Shown here: positions 15,230 to 21,915 of the stretch, piece after piece
Layout of the letters: every line of letters starts with the position of its first letter
Numbering within the stretch: the stretch's first letter is position 1
Assembly: GCA_963652075.1 (NCBI GenBank)
Contig: CAVJRQ010000004.1
Location: forward strand, 1-21,915
DNA: 21,915 nucleotides
Source of the DNA: Phocaeicola_A sp963652075
GTDB lineage: Bacteria > Bacteroidota > Bacteroidia > Bacteroidales > Bacteroidaceae
Reading direction: 5' to 3'
Notes under the pieces: model-generated
Database searches by the model: none
What the model was told of the DNA's origin: nothing
Seen by the model: only the letters and a program-made list of their open reading frames with translations
Translations under genes and position numbers: made by a program

Positions 15230-16396
15230 TTATTTGATTTTTGCACGTTTCATTCTACGGGAAATATTGCTCTGAACTACGCAGTAGTCTATCAACGGAG
15301 CAAATACGTTCATCAGCAGGATTGCCAACATCATGCCCTCGGGATATCCCGGGTTGAGCACACGGATGATAATCGCCATGACACCGATGAGGAATCCGAA
15401 GATGTATTTGCCTGTCTCCGTACGGGCGGAGGTCACAGGGTCGGTAGCCATAAACACGGCACCGAAGCAGAAGCCGCCCAACACGAGGTGTTCGTACCAA
15501 GGCATGTGAGCCATCGTCGTGTCCGGTCCGGCCACATTGAAGACCCAAGCCATAAGTCCACCGCCAACGAACACGGAGAGCATCGTCTTCCAACTTGCCA
15601 CGCCTGTCCACAGGAGCAGGATTGCTCCGAGAGCGATGGCGATGACGCTGGTCTCGCCTATGGATCCGGGAATCAGTCCGTAGACCATATCCATAGAGAA
15701 CTCAGGGACAGAGCCGGAGGTAGCGGCCAGTCCCAGCGGAGTGGCAGCGGTGAGTCCGTCCACCTGATGACCCAGGCCGAGGATGCTGTCGCCCGACACC
15801 CATACAGCGTCTCCGGACATCTTTGTCGGATAGGCAAAGAAGAGAAACGCACGGGTAATGAGGGCTACGTTGAAGACATTCATACCTGTTCCGCCGAACA
15901 CCTCCTTGGCAAAGATGACAGAGAAGGCGGTGGCGATGGCCAGAATCCACAACGGACAGTCTACCGGGACAATCATCGGTATCAGCATACCCGATACGAG
16001 GAATCCCTCTTGAATCTCCTCGTGTTTCCATTGGGCTACAACGAACTCGATGCCCAAGCCGACCACGTACGAAACGATAATCTTTGGCAACACAGCCAAG
16101 AAGCCGTAGATGAACATTTCCCAGAATCCACCTACACTGCCGGTGGTAGCCATGAAATGTTGATAACCGACGTTGTACATACCGAACAGCAGAGCCGGCA
16201 TCAACGCGATCACAACAATGGACATGATGCGCTTGCTGTCAATGGCATCATGTATATTGGTTCCCGTCTTCGAGGTGGTGTTGGGGACAAAGAGGAAAGT
16301 CTCAAATCCATCGAACACCGAACGAAAAGCATGGAACTTACCCCCCTCTTCGAAGTTGGGCTTTATCTTGTCGAGATAATTTCTTAACGCTTTCAT
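15230..16396 (-). CDS. nqrB: Na+-NQR subunit B
   Basis: NqrB is the main membrane subunit, with riboflavin, a covalent FMN and the quinone and Na+ pathways. It has 388 aa with many hydrophobic helices. The FMN attachment motif reads DGLTAATPLG (213-222), so Thr219 should be flavinylated (SGAT in V. cholerae). GFLVSGMLIPMIVP (131-144) is the conserved glycine-rich helix near the quinone site. The gap to nqrC is 5 bp and to nqrA 36 bp. Confidence 0.97.
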   Translation of the reverse strand: MKALRNYLDKIKPNFEEGGKFHAFRSVFDGFETFLFVPNTTSKTGTNIHDAIDSKRIMSIVVIALMPALLFGMYNVGYQHFMATTGSVGGFWEMFIYGFLAVLPKIIVSYVVGLGIEFVVAQWKHEEIQEGFLVSGMLIPMIVPVDCPLWILAIATAFSVIFAKEVFGGTGMNVFNVALITRAFLFFAYPTKMSGDAVWVSGDSILGLGHQVDGLTAATPLGLAATSGSVPEFSMDMVYGLIPGSIGETSVIAIALGAILLLWTGVASWKTMLSVFVGGGLMAWVFNVAGPDTTMAHMPWYEHLVLGGFCFGAVFMATDPVTSARTETGKYIFGFLIGVMAIIIRVLNPGYPEGMMLAILLMNVFAPLIDYCVVQSNISRRMKRAKIK

Positions 16397-16432
16397 TAAC
16401 TAATTCTTTATATATAATAATGTATAATTACG

Positions 16433-17785
16433 CTAACACATTTCAGCGTGCAAAGCATCGAGTCCCTGGCGTACGATACGCTGCAGTTCCAACTTCGAAG
16501 AGTCGACAAACTCGCACAGGGCGAAGTCCTCGGGAGCGACCTCGTAGATGCCGAGAGCCTCCATGCGGTCGATGTCTCCGGCGATGATGGCCTTCACCAA
16601 GTACTCGGGCAGGATATCCATGGGGAACACCTTGTCATACTCGTTGGACATAATCATGTGGCGCTCACCGCCCTTCACGCGGGCATCCAGCGTATATTCC
16701 TTCTTCTTGCCGAGCAACCAGCTGAAGTAAGAATGGCTGGTGCTGAACTGGTTGACGCGCGGCATAATCCAACCCAACATCTCGTTAACGTCCGACCCTT
16801 CGGGAATTACGGTAACTTCGTTGGCCTTGGCCGACAGGAATCCGTCGGCAGCCACCACCTTGCCGGTGAGTACGTTGCCGTTGATGATGCGCAGCACCTT
16901 GCCACTGCTCAAGCGACCGCTGAGCAACGACGTGAGCTGAGCACCAGCCACGATACGGTAGTAGGCCGGAGCCGTAACCTCAGAACCCACCAAAGCGATG
17001 ACACGGGTGAAGTCTACATGTCCGGTACGGAACAGGCGACCGATGAGCAACACGTCCTCGGGACGGACAGTCCAAACCACTTCGCCTTTGTTGATGGGGT
17101 TGACGTGATGAATCTGCACGCCCACATTGCCTGCGGGATGCGGACCGTCGAACACCGTGACGGTGACGTTGCGCGCCTGCGTCAGCGCAGTGCTCTTCTG
17201 TTTCGCGCTGATGCCCAAGTAAGCGGGAGCCAACTTGGCCAACGCATCCAGTCCAACCTGAAAATCCTCTTCCTGACCTTTAAGAACCAACTCAAAGTCC
17301 GGAGCCAACGGTTTGGAGTCGAACGCCGAGACAAAGACAGCCTTCGGCATCACGGTCGGATCCGCAACGATGTCATAGGGACGTTGGTTGATAAAAGCAA
17401 ACAATCCAGCTTCCAACAAAGCCGACTTTACCTCTTCGGCAGACATTCTACCTACCTCTTTCTTGCCGAAATCCACGTAATCCGGCGTTGCATCGGCCTT
17501 CACACGGACAGAGAGTACCTTGCGGCGTTCGCCTCTATCGACACCCAAAACCGTACCGCTTACGGGAGAGACGAACTTCACTTCCGGATGCTTCTTGTCC
17601 ACGAACAGAGCGTCTCCGGCCTTGACTACGTCATTCTCCCTCACAACCACCTTCGGCGTAACCCCGGTGAAATCATCGGGAACCAAAGCGTAGGTCTCAG
17701 CCTGCTTCACGTCGGAAATCTCCGGCGCAGGCTTTCCCTTCAGGTTAATGTCCAAGCCTTTGCGTAACTTAATCACATTTGCCAT
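16433..17785 (-). CDS. nqrA: Na+-NQR subunit A
   Basis: NqrA is the cytoplasmic peripheral subunit of Na+-NQR, implicated in quinone binding. The 450-aa length and the start MANVIKLRKGLDINLKGKP are typical. It has no membrane helix. Landmarks are FVSPVSGTVLGVDRGERRKV (about 70-90, the barrel-sandwich hybrid domain shared with RnfC) and the C-terminal FALCEFVDSSKLELQRIVRQ. It is the first gene of the operon, with its own promoter upstream. Confidence 0.97.
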   Translation of the reverse strand: MANVIKLRKGLDINLKGKPAPEISDVKQAETYALVPDDFTGVTPKVVVRENDVVKAGDALFVDKKHPEVKFVSPVSGTVLGVDRGERRKVLSVRVKADATPDYVDFGKKEVGRMSAEEVKSALLEAGLFAFINQRPYDIVADPTVMPKAVFVSAFDSKPLAPDFELVLKGQEEDFQVGLDALAKLAPAYLGISAKQKSTALTQARNVTVTVFDGPHPAGNVGVQIHHVNPINKGEVVWTVRPEDVLLIGRLFRTGHVDFTRVIALVGSEVTAPAYYRIVAGAQLTSLLSGRLSSGKVLRIINGNVLTGKVVAADGFLSAKANEVTVIPEGSDVNEMLGWIMPRVNQFSTSHSYFSWLLGKKKEYTLDARVKGGERHMIMSNEYDKVFPMDILPEYLVKAIIAGDIDRMEALGIYEVAPEDFALCEFVDSSKLELQRIVRQGLDALHAEMC

Positions 17786-17822
17786 ATACCTAAGTAAAAT
17801 ATTAGTTTAATTGTTTTGACCG

Positions 17823-17855
17823 CAAAAGTATATAAAAAGAATGGGATAAACGCAA
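17823..17855 (-). promoter_or_regulatory. Promoter of the nqr operon
   Basis: On the minus strand TACTTTTG (17830-17823) is a perfect TAnnTTTG -7 box about 38 bp before the nqrA ATG. A TTG (17855-17853) lies 22 nt upstream, slightly farther than the usual -33 spacing, so the upstream half is weak. Confidence 0.55.
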
Positions 17856-17917
17856 CTTGCCCGAAGTTATTAGAGAAATAATTCCATAATTGAACCGGAC
17901 AGGCTTCCGGACGCTCT

Positions 17918-17951
17918 TTCGCCATCCTCTTTGCGCAAAGAGGATGGCGAA
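17918..17951. repeat. Perfect 34-bp palindrome between divergent nqrA and PL22-like genes
   Basis: Two 17-bp arms, TTCGCCATCCTCTTTGC (17918-17934) and GCAAAGAGGATGGCGAA (17935-17951), are exact reverse complements with no spacer. The palindrome lies about 65 bp upstream of the nqrA -33 region and 58 bp before the PL22-like start. A long operator, a transcript hairpin or a small repetitive element are all possible. Confidence 0.9.
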
Positions 17952-18009
17952 GTTTGCACAACTCGGATATTTTTCCGAATATTGCAGAATGGTTACAAAC
18001 GCTATAAAT

Positions 18010-19266
18010 ATGGAAACGAAACACCCGCTTCAGCAACGGACACATGTCTCCGGTTGCGAAGAATATGATACGCAACTGCTCTACTTTACCTGTTCGAGCC
18101 TGTCGCAAGACGACCGGTACATCTTCCTCATCAGCGACCGCAACGGTAGCCCCAACGTGGTGGTGAAGGACTTGGCCAACGGCGAGGAGCGCATCCTCAC
18201 GCAGAACCGCAGCGGCTACCTGAAGAGCTACGTCTACTTCGACGGAGGCTTCAACAACGGGCTGGGCAAGGCCAGCGTCAGCCTCGACTGCCGCCACAAC
18301 ACGGTCTACTTCATCCAGGACGACAAAATCTGCAAAGTGGACATGCAGGGTCACGTCACCCTGCTCAACAGCGTGCCGGACGGACGCATGACCGCCTTCA
18401 CCCATGTCAGCGACGACGGGAAGTTGCTCTGCGTGCCGATGACGGACGGACGCTGCCTCGACTTCGATCCCGACACGGAGGGTTACGGATTGGACAAGCG
18501 TCCGAAGTACAACATCGACGGGCGCGTGCAGGCAGAAGGACTGAGCAGTTACCTCTGCGTCTACAGCACAGAGACCGGTGAACTGGTCTATGAGAAAGAG
18601 GTGCCCCGCTGTTGGATTACGCACGTGCAATTCAACCCCGTGAACCGCGAACAGATTATGTTCAACCACGAGTGGCCCGAATCGGACTGCGGCATACGTC
18701 GTATCTGGCTCTACGACCACACCAACGACACCTTACGCAGGGTACGCACGGAGGGAGAGATGCCTGGCCGGTACAACCGAAGCAGGGAGGACTGGGTGTG
18801 CCACGAGATGTGGAGCGACGACGGGCGTTACATCATCTACCACGGTGGCTACGCCAACGGACCGGCCTTTGTGGGACGGGTGGACACGAGGGATTTCTCT
18901 TACGTGGAGTCCGCCCTGCCGGATGACTACAACGCCTACGGACACTTCCTGATGGCGCACAACGGCGACCTGGTGTGCGATGGCTACTTCAAGTTCCCCG
19001 AAGACATCAAGCCGGTAAGGGAGAACAGTACGGACAACGGGCCGGACCCGCACAAAAAGGATGCCGAATACATTTCGCAGGTGATTCCCGACTGGGAGAA
19101 GGGAACACTGAAGTGGATTCCGCTCTGCAAGCACGAGACAGACTGGTTGGGACAGGACAGTCACCCACATCCTATCTACAGCCACCGGGGCGACAAGATT
19201 TACTTCTCCAGCCGAAGCGGAAAGAAGGTGCAGGTCTACTCCGTGGATTGCCTGCCTACCCGATAA
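18010..19266 (+). CDS. Oligogalacturonate lyase-like (PL22-type) beta-propeller protein
   Basis: A 418-aa cytoplasmic protein (no signal peptide) with repeated WD40/TolB-type blades, e.g. LSQDDRYIFLISDRNG (31-46) and HRGDKIYFSSRSG (392-404). It best fits polysaccharide lyase family 22, which splits unsaturated oligogalacturonides with a Mn2+ ion. From memory, the Yersinia PL22 enzyme uses His242 as base and His287, Gln350, His353, His355 as metal ligands. Here FNHEWP gives His220, CHEMWSD gives His265 (the same 45-residue spacing), and GQDSHPHP gives Gln382, His385, His387 (same spacing). The start at 18010 is preferred to the ATG at 17890, which would translate through the palindrome. No other pectin genes are near, so the true substrate is uncertain. 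Confidence 0.8.
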   Translation: METKHPLQQRTHVSGCEEYDTQLLYFTCSSLSQDDRYIFLISDRNGSPNVVVKDLANGEERILTQNRSGYLKSYVYFDGGFNNGLGKASVSLDCRHNTVYFIQDDKICKVDMQGHVTLLNSVPDGRMTAFTHVSDDGKLLCVPMTDGRCLDFDPDTEGYGLDKRPKYNIDGRVQAEGLSSYLCVYSTETGELVYEKEVPRCWITHVQFNPVNREQIMFNHEWPESDCGIRRIWLYDHTNDTLRRVRTEGEMPGRYNRSREDWVCHEMWSDDGRYIIYHGGYANGPAFVGRVDTRDFSYVESALPDDYNAYGHFLMAHNGDLVCDGYFKFPEDIKPVRENSTDNGPDPHKKDAEYISQVIPDWEKGTLKWIPLCKHETDWLGQDSHPHPIYSHRGDKIYFSSRSGKKVQVYSVDCLPTR

Positions 19267-19312
19267 AGCTATTGTTGCAATGAACTTCAACCAAACATAA
19301 ACGAACAAAACT

Positions 19313-20710
19313 ATGAACAAATCTTTTGCCGTGCTGTTTGCCGCCACCTTGACCATGGGCGCATTCGCACAAAACGGAGGCATCTCCGAATCGATGCTGA
19401 GCGACATCCGCAAAGGCTACCAAGCCACCCCGTCGGAAAAGGCACTTCGCAACGCCATCTCCGGCAACGACATCCGCTTGCTGGCGGTGAACCGCGAAAA
19501 CAAAGCCAACTTCGACCCCTACTTCAGTAACAGAGTACTCTCCAAAGGGATAACGGACCAACAGTCCTCCGGCCGTTGCTGGCTCTTCACGGGACTGAAC
19601 GTGATGCGCTCCAAGATGATTGCCAAATACAACCTGCCGTCGTTGGAATTCTCGCAAAACTACAACTTCTTCTGGGACCAGTTGGAGAAGGCCAACCTCT
19701 TTCTGCAAGGCATCATAGAGACCGCCGACAGACCTATTGACGACAAGATGGTGCAGTTCCTCTTCAAGGCTCCCGTGAGCGACGGCGGACAGTTTACCGG
19801 AGTGATGGACATCGTGGACAAGTACGGTCTGGTACCCAAAGAGGTGATGCCCGAGACCTACAACAGCGACAACACCGCCCGCATCTCTTCGTTCGTGAAA
19901 CTGAAACTGAGAGAGTATGGCATGGAACTGCGGCAGATGGTACAGAAGAAGAGCAAGTCCGCCGACCTCAACGCCAAGAAGACAGAGATGCTGGCCACCG
20001 TCTACCGGATGCTGGTCTACGCTTTCGGCGAGCCGGTCAGTTCCTTCCAATGGGCACCCAAGGATGCCAACGGCAAATACCTGAGTGAACCAAAGACTTA
20101 CACGCCCCAGTCGTTCTACAAGGAGTTTATCAACGACGACCTGGAGAACAACTACATCATGCTGATGAACGACCCGAGCCGCCCCTTCTGGAAAGTCTAC
20201 GAGATTGACTATGACCGCCACGCGTACGACGGGCACAACTGGCTCTACGTGAACCTCCCCATCGACGACATCAAGCAGATGGCCATCGAGTCCATCAAGG
20301 ACAGCACGATGATGTACTTCTCGTGCGACGTGAACAAGTTCCTGGACAAGGAGCGTGGCCTGCTCGACGTGAAGAACTTCGACTACGAGTCACTCTTCGG
20401 CACCACGTTCGGCATGGACAAGAAAGCGCGCATCGAGACGTTCGCCAGTGGCTCTACGCACGCCATGACGCTGATGGCGGTAGACTTGGACGCTAACGGC
20501 AAGCCCAAGAAATGGATGGTGGAGAACAGTTGGGGCGCACAGTATGGACATAAAGGGCATCTCATCATGACGGACGAATGGTTCAACGAATACATGTTCC
20601 GTCTGGCTGTCCACAAGAAATATGTGCCAGAGAAGGTGCTCAACCTGTTGAAGAAAGAGAAACCCGTCCTGTTGCCTGCATGGGACCCAATGTTTGCTGA
20701 GGAAGAATAG
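19313..20710 (+). CDS. Exported C1B (PepC/bleomycin hydrolase-like) cysteine peptidase
   Basis: A papain-like peptidase of the C1B group, 465 aa, close to the usual 450. The catalytic set is complete: Gln83 (oxyanion hole) and Cys89 in TDQQSSGRCWLF, His383 in GSTHAMTLMAV and Asn405 in VENSWGAQYGHKG. Classic C1B aminopeptidases are cytoplasmic, but this one begins with a signal peptide, MNKSFAVLFAATLTMGAFA, with likely cleavage before Gln20, so it should act in the periplasm or beyond; there is no lipobox Cys. It lies 46 bp after the PL22-like gene on the same strand. A weak promoter-like pair (TTG at 19248, TATTGTTG at 19270, 19 nt apart) may allow separate expression. A strong terminator follows. 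Confidence 0.93.
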   Translation: MNKSFAVLFAATLTMGAFAQNGGISESMLSDIRKGYQATPSEKALRNAISGNDIRLLAVNRENKANFDPYFSNRVLSKGITDQQSSGRCWLFTGLNVMRSKMIAKYNLPSLEFSQNYNFFWDQLEKANLFLQGIIETADRPIDDKMVQFLFKAPVSDGGQFTGVMDIVDKYGLVPKEVMPETYNSDNTARISSFVKLKLREYGMELRQMVQKKSKSADLNAKKTEMLATVYRMLVYAFGEPVSSFQWAPKDANGKYLSEPKTYTPQSFYKEFINDDLENNYIMLMNDPSRPFWKVYEIDYDRHAYDGHNWLYVNLPIDDIKQMAIESIKDSTMMYFSCDVNKFLDKERGLLDVKNFDYESLFGTTFGMDKKARIETFASGSTHAMTLMAVDLDANGKPKKWMVENSWGAQYGHKGHLIMTDEWFNEYMFRLAVHKKYVPEKVLNLLKKEKPVLLPAWDPMFAEEE

Positions 20711-20747
20711 GATTTCGTCAACACAAGCACTTTGGACGGAAAGAATT

Positions 20748-20794
20748 ATCTCGCTGACGGGGAAAATAATTTTCTCCGGTCAGCGAGATTTTTT
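20748..20794 (+). terminator. Intrinsic terminator after the C1B peptidase gene
   Basis: ATCTCGCTGAC (20748-20758) pairs perfectly with GTCAGCGAGAT (20779-20789), with further pairing inside (CGGGGAAAA with TTTTCTCCG), followed by a run of T. The remaining bases to 20944 show only a weak CCGT/ACGG hairpin near 20830-20845 and no gene. Confidence 0.9.
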
Positions 20795-20944
20795 ACCGCT
20801 ATAGGTGCGCTACGTATAATAAATCTCAAAACCGTCTTACGGATTTTACCCCAGTTCGGGATAATATGTAGATTCCCACACTCGGTGACAAAGCCACAAA
20901 ACCTCCTTCCAAAAAGGAAAGAGAAGTGTCGCTTGCCCTTTTCT

Positions 20945-21358
20945 CTAAAAGTTTACGTTCATAAGAGACTGCCCTATTGAGTGGATAGCATTGAGTATTT
21001 GTGCTTTCCGCTCACTTGACGGCTTTTTAGTTCCTTTAATGTAACTCGCCAACAGGCTCTGTCTTATCCCAATTCTGCGTGCAACGGCAGACACATTCAA
21101 TTCCGGATTGGTAAGGAAAGCAGCCTGCAAGCCTGGAGTCGGTTCTTTTGTTTCAGGATAGCGGAAACTTTCAAAGCTCACGTCCTCATCCAGTGCATCC
21201 CAGCGTATACCTTCATCCCACAATTCGCAATCGGCAAGTTGCTCTGGGCTGGCGTGCAGCAGACGTGGGTAAAAATAAAGCGACTGATACAGTTCCTCGC
21301 CATCTGTTGTCTGGACATAGATACGGTTGTCCGCAAACCAAAGTTTTCTGATGTTCAT
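20945..21358 (-). CDS. DUF2442 protein with C-terminal helix-turn-helix
   Basis: A 137-aa protein. Residues about 1-68 fit DUF2442 (MNIRKLWFADNRIYVQTTDG ... FYPRLLHASPEQL ... GIRWDALDEDVSFE). The C-terminal part (about 85-130) reads as a helix-turn-helix: NVSAVARRIGIRQSLLASYI then KPSSERKAQILNAI, like a Cro/XRE-type DNA-binding region. The start at 21358 is preferred because the longer ATG at 21421 runs back into the DUF4160 gene. It lies 19 bp after that gene and should be co-transcribed. DUF4160/DUF2442 pairs recur in many genomes and have a toxin-antitoxin-like layout; by that reading this HTH protein would be the regulator or antitoxin (inference). Confidence 0.82.
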   Translation of the reverse strand: MNIRKLWFADNRIYVQTTDGEELYQSLYFYPRLLHASPEQLADCELWDEGIRWDALDEDVSFESFRYPETKEPTPGLQAAFLTNPELNVSAVARRIGIRQSLLASYIKGTKKPSSERKAQILNAIHSIGQSLMNVNF

Positions 21359-21377
21359 AGCAAATCCTCCATTGTTT

Positions 21378-21611
21378 TTATTCCCCGTGAATATTGTACC
21401 ACTCATGCAGGAACTCCTCACGCTTTACCAGCATCACTTCTTTCGCCGTTTTGAGGTCTTTCGGTTTCAACGTACTCTCCTCCATCATTGTGCCGTCAAG
21501 CAGGTTGAACTTTGCCTTACCGTCAGCACTGCGCACATGTATGTGTGGCGGCACATGCTCGTTGGTGAAGAAAAAGAACCTCAATCCGAAATAGAAGAAT
21601 ATCGTAGGCAT
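21378..21611 (-). CDS. DUF4160 small protein
   Basis: A 77-aa protein of the DUF4160 family, recognised by MPTIFFYFGLRFFFFTNEH followed by PPHIHV and a KAKFNL strand. Function unknown. The start at 21611 (MPTIF) leaves about 19 nt of leader after the predicted transcription start; an ATG three codons earlier (21620) is possible, while the ATG at 21638 falls inside the -7 box and is excluded. It is the first gene of the two-gene unit with the DUF2442/HTH gene. No catalytic residues are known to me for this family; the conserved NEHxPPHxHV histidines are the notable candidates. Confidence 0.82.
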   Translation of the reverse strand: MPTIFFYFGLRFFFFTNEHVPPHIHVRSADGKAKFNLLDGTMMEESTLKPKDLKTAKEVMLVKREEFLHEWYNIHGE

Positions 21612-21635
21612 ATCTTGCATTGTTGTTTCCCGCCA

Positions 21636-21666
21636 CAAAGATAGGTAATAGAATTATATCCTCAAA
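21636..21666 (-). promoter_or_regulatory. Canonical promoter of the DUF4160-DUF2442 pair
   Basis: On the minus strand TTTG (21666-21663), 19 nt, then TATCTTTG (21643-21636): a full match to the Bacteroides promoter consensus. Transcription should start near 21630. Confidence 0.75.
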
Positions 21667-21673
21667 ATACTTT

Positions 21674-21688
21674 GTGGATATAATCCAC
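21674..21688. promoter_or_regulatory. Inverted repeat next to the DUF4160 promoter
   Basis: GTGGAT-ATA-ATCCAC is a 6+3+6 inverted repeat lying 8 bp upstream of the -33 box. It is a candidate operator for the HTH-bearing DUF2442 protein. Between it and the array at 21825 I see no gene. Confidence 0.35.
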
Positions 21689-21824
21689 GCTACAACACAC
21701 GGCTCTTTCATTTAAGTTTCCTTTGTACTCTAATAAGCAGAAAGAATAATGGGTTAGTCCGAAAACCCGGTGGAAATTTCAGTAAGGCCCAATTTAGGAT
21801 ATCTACTGTTTCAGTTAATGTGAA

Positions 21825-21915
21825 GCGGTTGCACCTGCCAACGTAAGTACTTTCATCGGGCAACGTAAGTACTTACGTGAGCCATCGTAAGTACTTACGT
21901 GGACCTGCGTAAGGT
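21825..21915. repeat. 22-bp-period palindrome array, copy 2 (runs off the window)
   Basis: GCGGTTGCA (21825-21833), nine bases, then cores at 21843 (GTAAGTACTTTC, one change), 21865, 21887 and a cut and altered one at 21909, all 22 bp apart. This is the layout of the 6550-6645 array in reverse. A 38-bp stretch, 21861-21898, is identical to the reverse complement of 6572-6609, and the edge motif is shared over 11 bp (AAGCGGTTGCA). Confidence 0.88.

Noticed and set aside
16448..17767. 439-aa open frame on the plus strand
   Set aside because: It is the antisense of nqrA, whose identity is certain; composition is that of a shadow frame.
17890..18009. N-terminal extension of the PL22-like protein from an upstream ATG
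   Set aside because: It would translate through the 34-bp palindrome and has no family resemblance; METKHP at 18010 is the natural start.
17773..18720. 315-aa minus-strand frame between nqrA and the PL22-like gene
   Set aside because: It runs antisense through the PL22-like gene and the palindrome and across the nqr promoter; low-complexity Val/His/Ala-rich sequence.
21523..21711. 62-aa minus-strand frame upstream of DUF4160
   Set aside because: It overlaps the DUF4160 gene and spans its promoter; no homology seen.
21740..21830. Possible tRNA or small RNA in the last gene-free stretch
   Set aside because: No cloverleaf arms, T-loop or CCA end could be drawn; nothing beyond the inverted repeat and the array is supported.

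Overview
The window looks like a chromosomal segment of a gut Bacteroidales bacterium, most likely Bacteroides. The signs are the gene content (rmlACDB in one run, serC-serA-DUF1015, a complete nqrABCDEF operon), the lack of clear Shine-Dalgarno sequences, and several promoters of the Bacteroidetes type (TTTG, 19-20 nt, TAnnTTTG). Genus is inferred from this; no 16S or other marker gene is present.

Layout. 1-1270: the C-terminal end of an aldo/keto reductase cut by the window edge, then an AraC-family regulator, both on +. 1350-2651 (-): an ATPase of the 'AAA-ATPase-like/PD-(D/E)XK' family that stops before its nuclease domain. 2869-6442 (+): rmlA-rmlC-rmlD-rmlB, the whole dTDP-L-rhamnose pathway for surface polysaccharide, closed by a hairpin terminator. 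6550-6645: an array of 12-bp palindromes at an exact 22-bp period in the convergent gap. 6689-10106 (-): serC, serA and a DUF1015 gene, with a very long nested hairpin between serA and DUF1015. 10368-11681 (-): a DbpA-like DEAD-box RNA helicase. 11763-17785 (-): nqrA to nqrF, the sodium-pumping NADH:quinone reductase; its NqrC carries an extra N-terminal rubredoxin-like domain. 17918-17951: a perfect 34-bp palindrome between the divergent nqrA and a PL22-like beta-propeller gene. 18010-20710 (+): the PL22-like protein and an exported C1B cysteine peptidase, followed by a terminator. 20945-21611 (-): a DUF4160/DUF2442 gene pair with a canonical promoter. From 21612 to the end (about 300 bases) there is no gene: it holds that promoter, a small inverted repeat and a second copy of the 22-bp array in the opposite orientation, running off the window.

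How the parts fit. Most of the window is housekeeping: rhamnose precursor synthesis, serine synthesis, RNA remodelling and respiratory sodium pumping. The less ordinary elements are the two related palindrome arrays, the rubredoxin-NqrC fusion, the DUF1015 protein with a ParB/SerK-like DGHHR motif in the serine locus, the truncated ATPase that still has a good promoter, and the small DUF4160/DUF2442 pair. No rRNA, tRNA, CRISPR array, insertion sequence or phage gene was seen.
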